From NCBI GenBank assembly GCA_023246995.1, contig JAHFHI010000046.1, positions 1 through 8,290 on the forward strand: a stretch of 8,290 nt of DNA, read 5' to 3'. Below the pieces are notes generated by a model. That model saw nothing but the letters and a program-made list of their open reading frames with translations. It was not told the origin of the DNA and did not search any database. Positions 6,698 through 8,290 of the stretch are shown here, piece by piece. Each line of letters starts with the position of its first letter. Position 1 is the first letter of the stretch. Source of the stretch: Candidatus Omnitrophota bacterium. Lineage in GTDB: Bacteria > Omnitrophota > Omnitrophia > Omnitrophales > Aquincolibacteriaceae. The position numbers were made by a program, and so were the translations under genes.

Positions 6698-7816
6698 ATG
6701 TCCACCCAGGCGAGGTTAATTTTTATTTCCGTGATGCTGCTTTTAGGGATCGGGATCGTGATGACCTACAGCTCAAGCGCCATGTACGCCGAGCATGTTT
6801 ACCACGCGCCGCAGTATTTCCTGATCCGCCAGGCCCTTTACGCGCTTGCCGGGATCGGTGTTTACTACGTGACCTCCGCGCTTCCGGTGGTCTTCTGGAA
6901 GCGCTATGCCCGGGCCATGATCATTCTGGCTATTTTCTTTTTAATGATGGTTTTTCTGCCTGGGCTCGGCCGTTCGGGCGGCGGCGCCCAGCGCTGGATC
7001 CGGCTCGGGCCGGTTAACTTTCAGCCCGCGGAGTTTGCCAAGCTCGCGGTTTGCGTTTATCTCTCGGACTATCTGACGCGTAAAAATAAAAGCATCCGCA
7101 AGGGAAGCCTTATGGTTTTTTTTCCGCCGCTTGTCCTGGTGGGGGCGGTCTGCGTCCTGACGCTGATTCAGCCCGATATGGGCTCGACCGCGTTTATCTT
7201 TCTGACCGTGTCGCTCCTGTTTTTCCTGGCGGGGATCAAGATCCGGTATATTGCCGCGGCTGCGGGCCTGGTCCTGCCGCTCTTTTATTTTTTGGTCATG
7301 CGGGTACCCTACCGGGTGAGCCGTGTCACGGCCTACCTCAATCCCTGGGCGGATCCGCAGGGAAGCGGTTTTCAAATCATCCAGTCGCTTCTGGCCTTCG
7401 GCGTCGGGGGCCCCAAGGGGGAGGGCCTCGGCCACGGGATTCAAAAGCTCTTTTATCTCCCCTCTAGTTACAATGATTTTATTTTCTCCATCATCGGTGA
7501 GGAGCTCGGCCTCGGAGGGGTCCTTTTTGTGTTGGGGCTTTACGCCGTTATTTTTGTGGCGGGGATTCAGATGGCCGAGCGGGCCCCCCATGATTATGAA
7601 AAACTGCTGATTATTTCCCTGACCCTCATGATCGTACTGCAGGCCATCATTCATATGCTTGTCACAACCGGCCTTATCCCGACCAAGGGCCTGTCCCTGC
7701 CCTTTGTCAGTTTTGGCGGAACTTCCCTAATCTTTAATATGATGGCCATGGGCTTTCTCATGGCCATTGACCGCGAAATCCAGGCCGGCGGGTCTTCGGC
7801 CAGGAGGTATGCTTGA
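6698..7816 (+). CDS. ftsW: septal peptidoglycan glycosyltransferase FtsW
   Basis: Polytopic SEDS-family membrane protein that polymerises lipid II at the division septum, normally with the class B penicillin-binding protein FtsI. It has 372 residues with about ten hydrophobic segments. Motifs seen are MTYSSSA after the first segment, QRWIRLGPVNFQPAEFAKLA (98-117), LIQPDMGST (156-164), NPWADPQGSGFQIIQS (215-230, with Asp219 in the conserved DP loop that carries the Asp implicated in catalysis), LPSSYNDFIFSIIGEELG (254-271) and GLSLPFVSFGGTSL (331-344). The usual histidine-threonine before DFIF is Tyr-Asn here. Placement between murD and murG favours FtsW over RodA. The ATG lies five bases after the murD stop, with AAAGGA (6683-6688) nine bases upstream. 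The end overlaps murG by four bases (TTGA). No ftsI is visible in the window. Confidence 0.95.
   Translation: MSTQARLIFISVMLLLGIGIVMTYSSSAMYAEHVYHAPQYFLIRQALYALAGIGVYYVTSALPVVFWKRYARAMIILAIFFLMMVFLPGLGRSGGGAQRWIRLGPVNFQPAEFAKLAVCVYLSDYLTRKNKSIRKGSLMVFFPPLVLVGAVCVLTLIQPDMGSTAFIFLTVSLLFFLAGIKIRYIAAAAGLVLPLFYFLVMRVPYRVSRVTAYLNPWADPQGSGFQIIQSLLAFGVGGPKGEGLGHGIQKLFYLPSSYNDFIFSIIGEELGLGGVLFVLGLYAVIFVAGIQMAERAPHDYEKLLIISLTLMIVLQAIIHMLVTTGLIPTKGLSLPFVSFGGTSLIFNMMAMGFLMAIDREIQAGGSSARRYA
7802..7807 (+). promoter_or_regulatory. strong ribosome-binding site of murG
   Basis: AGGAGG, identical to the Shine-Dalgarno consensus, lies inside the last codons of ftsW, five bases before the TTG at 7813. It decides the murG start: an ATG at 7809 is too close to it and is out of frame with the MurG sequence. 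Confidence 0.85.
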
Positions 7817-8290
7817 ACTCCGGAGCGGATCAGGAAACCCGGCGGCTTCTTATTTTTGCCGGGCACTCCGGAGGCCATCTTTTTCCGGCGCAGGCCTTTG
7901 CCGAAAGCTTCCGGGGGCGCTTCGCCGAAAGCCGGATCGAGCTTGTCACAAGCCGCCGCGCCCGTCGCTTTACGGCCGGAATGCCGCCCGGGATTTTTGA
8001 TGCCGTCCATTTTCTTCCGGAATTTCCTTTTCCGTCCGGGTTTTCCTTGCGTTGGTTTGTTTTTTTGTTAAAATTCGCGGAAAGCTGCTGCCGTTCTCTA
8101 TTTCTTTTGCTTCGTCGGAGGCCTCAATTGTGCGTCGGTTTCGGGAGTTATGTTTCTTATCCCGGCATGCGGCTGGCCGCAAAAATCAAGATACCCGCCA
8201 TGATTCATGAGCAGAATTTTTTGCCCGGGAAGGCGACGCGGAGGCTCGCACGCCACACGGACCTCGTGGCCGTCAGTTTTGAGGGAACCC
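7813..8290 (+). CDS. murG: UDP-GlcNAc:lipid I GlcNAc transferase MurG (N-terminal part)
   Basis: Membrane-associated cytoplasmic glycosyltransferase (GT28, GT-B fold) that adds GlcNAc to lipid I to form lipid II. The window holds the first 159 residues of a protein usually near 360. Support comes from AGHSGGHLFPA (16-26), corresponding to the glycine-rich GGTGGHxxPA loop, and from VGFGSYVSYPG (108-118), IPAMIHEQNFLPGKATRRLA (127-146) and DLVAVSF (150-156), which fit the MurG GGY-HEQN region well. The first loop is altered (AGHSGGH), and the segment 48-80, where a GLR-K type loop is usual, is short and reads PEFPFPSG. The start TTG 7813 forms a TTGA overlap with the ftsW stop and has an ideal AGGAGG. 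It is truncated by the window end and shows no frame break. Confidence 0.93.
   Translation, partial: MNSGADQETRRLLIFAGHSGGHLFPAQAFAESFRGRFAESRIELVTSRRARRFTAGMPPGIFDAVHFLPEFPFPSGFSLRWFVFLLKFAESCCRSLFLLLRRRPQLCVGFGSYVSYPGMRLAAKIKIPAMIHEQNFLPGKATRRLARHTDLVAVSFEGT

Noticed and set aside
6941..7654. Long open frame (237 codons) on the minus strand opposite ftsW.
   Set aside because: It is a shadow of the ftsW codon pattern: highly charged, low-complexity product with no recognisable domain, and ftsW on the plus strand is unambiguous.
7809..8000. ATG at 7809 opening a different frame over the start of murG.
   Set aside because: It is one base from the end of the AGGAGG site, its product has no MurG motif, and the TTG frame at 7813 encodes the recognisable GGH and HEQN regions.

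Overview
The window is one dense, co-directional (+ strand) gene block: a division and cell wall (dcw) cluster with the order [unknown membrane protein, C-terminal end only] – OmpA/MotB-type lipoprotein – short AsmA-like membrane protein – murE – murF – mraY – murD – ftsW – murG (cut by the window end). The last six genes keep the same order as in Escherichia coli and many other bacteria. The genes upstream of murE differ: the usual ftsL/ftsI pair does not sit directly before it. Two envelope genes with short overlaps occupy that place.

The organism is very probably a diderm (Gram-negative-type) bacterium. MurE carries the DNPR motif of meso-diaminopimelate-adding enzymes, there is a putative lipoprotein with a peptidoglycan-binding OmpA domain, and there is an AsmA-like protein. 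The DNA is moderately GC-rich, and GTG and TTG starts are frequent. The deep-branching look of MurD and MurG and the compact gene order suggest a little-cultivated lineage (an Omnitrophota-like phylum would fit). That placement is a guess from protein texture, not a demonstrated assignment.

Layout: bases 1-138 hold the C-terminal end of an unrecognised protein with one membrane segment. Bases 135-815 hold the OmpA-domain lipoprotein and 812-1342 the AsmA-like protein. Near the end of the latter, GC drops to 28% over 1261-1320 and a perfect TATAAT appears, a candidate internal promoter for the mur genes. murE (1339-2817) and murF (2801-4189) overlap. A 67-bp gap with a terminator-like hairpin and an unused strong Shine-Dalgarno sequence precedes mraY (4257-5342). 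A 57-bp gap with a 17-bp tandem duplication and two mutually exclusive hairpins precedes murD (5400-6692). ftsW (6698-7816) and murG (7813-end) follow. There is no gene-free stretch longer than 67 bp.

Together the mur genes build lipid II. MurD adds D-Glu to UDP-MurNAc-L-Ala, MurE adds meso-DAP and MurF adds D-Ala-D-Ala. MraY moves the phospho-MurNAc-pentapeptide to undecaprenyl phosphate, MurG adds GlcNAc, and FtsW polymerises lipid II at the septum. The two upstream envelope genes may link the outer membrane to peptidoglycan during growth or constriction; that is inference from context. I saw no mobile element, CRISPR array, tRNA or rRNA.
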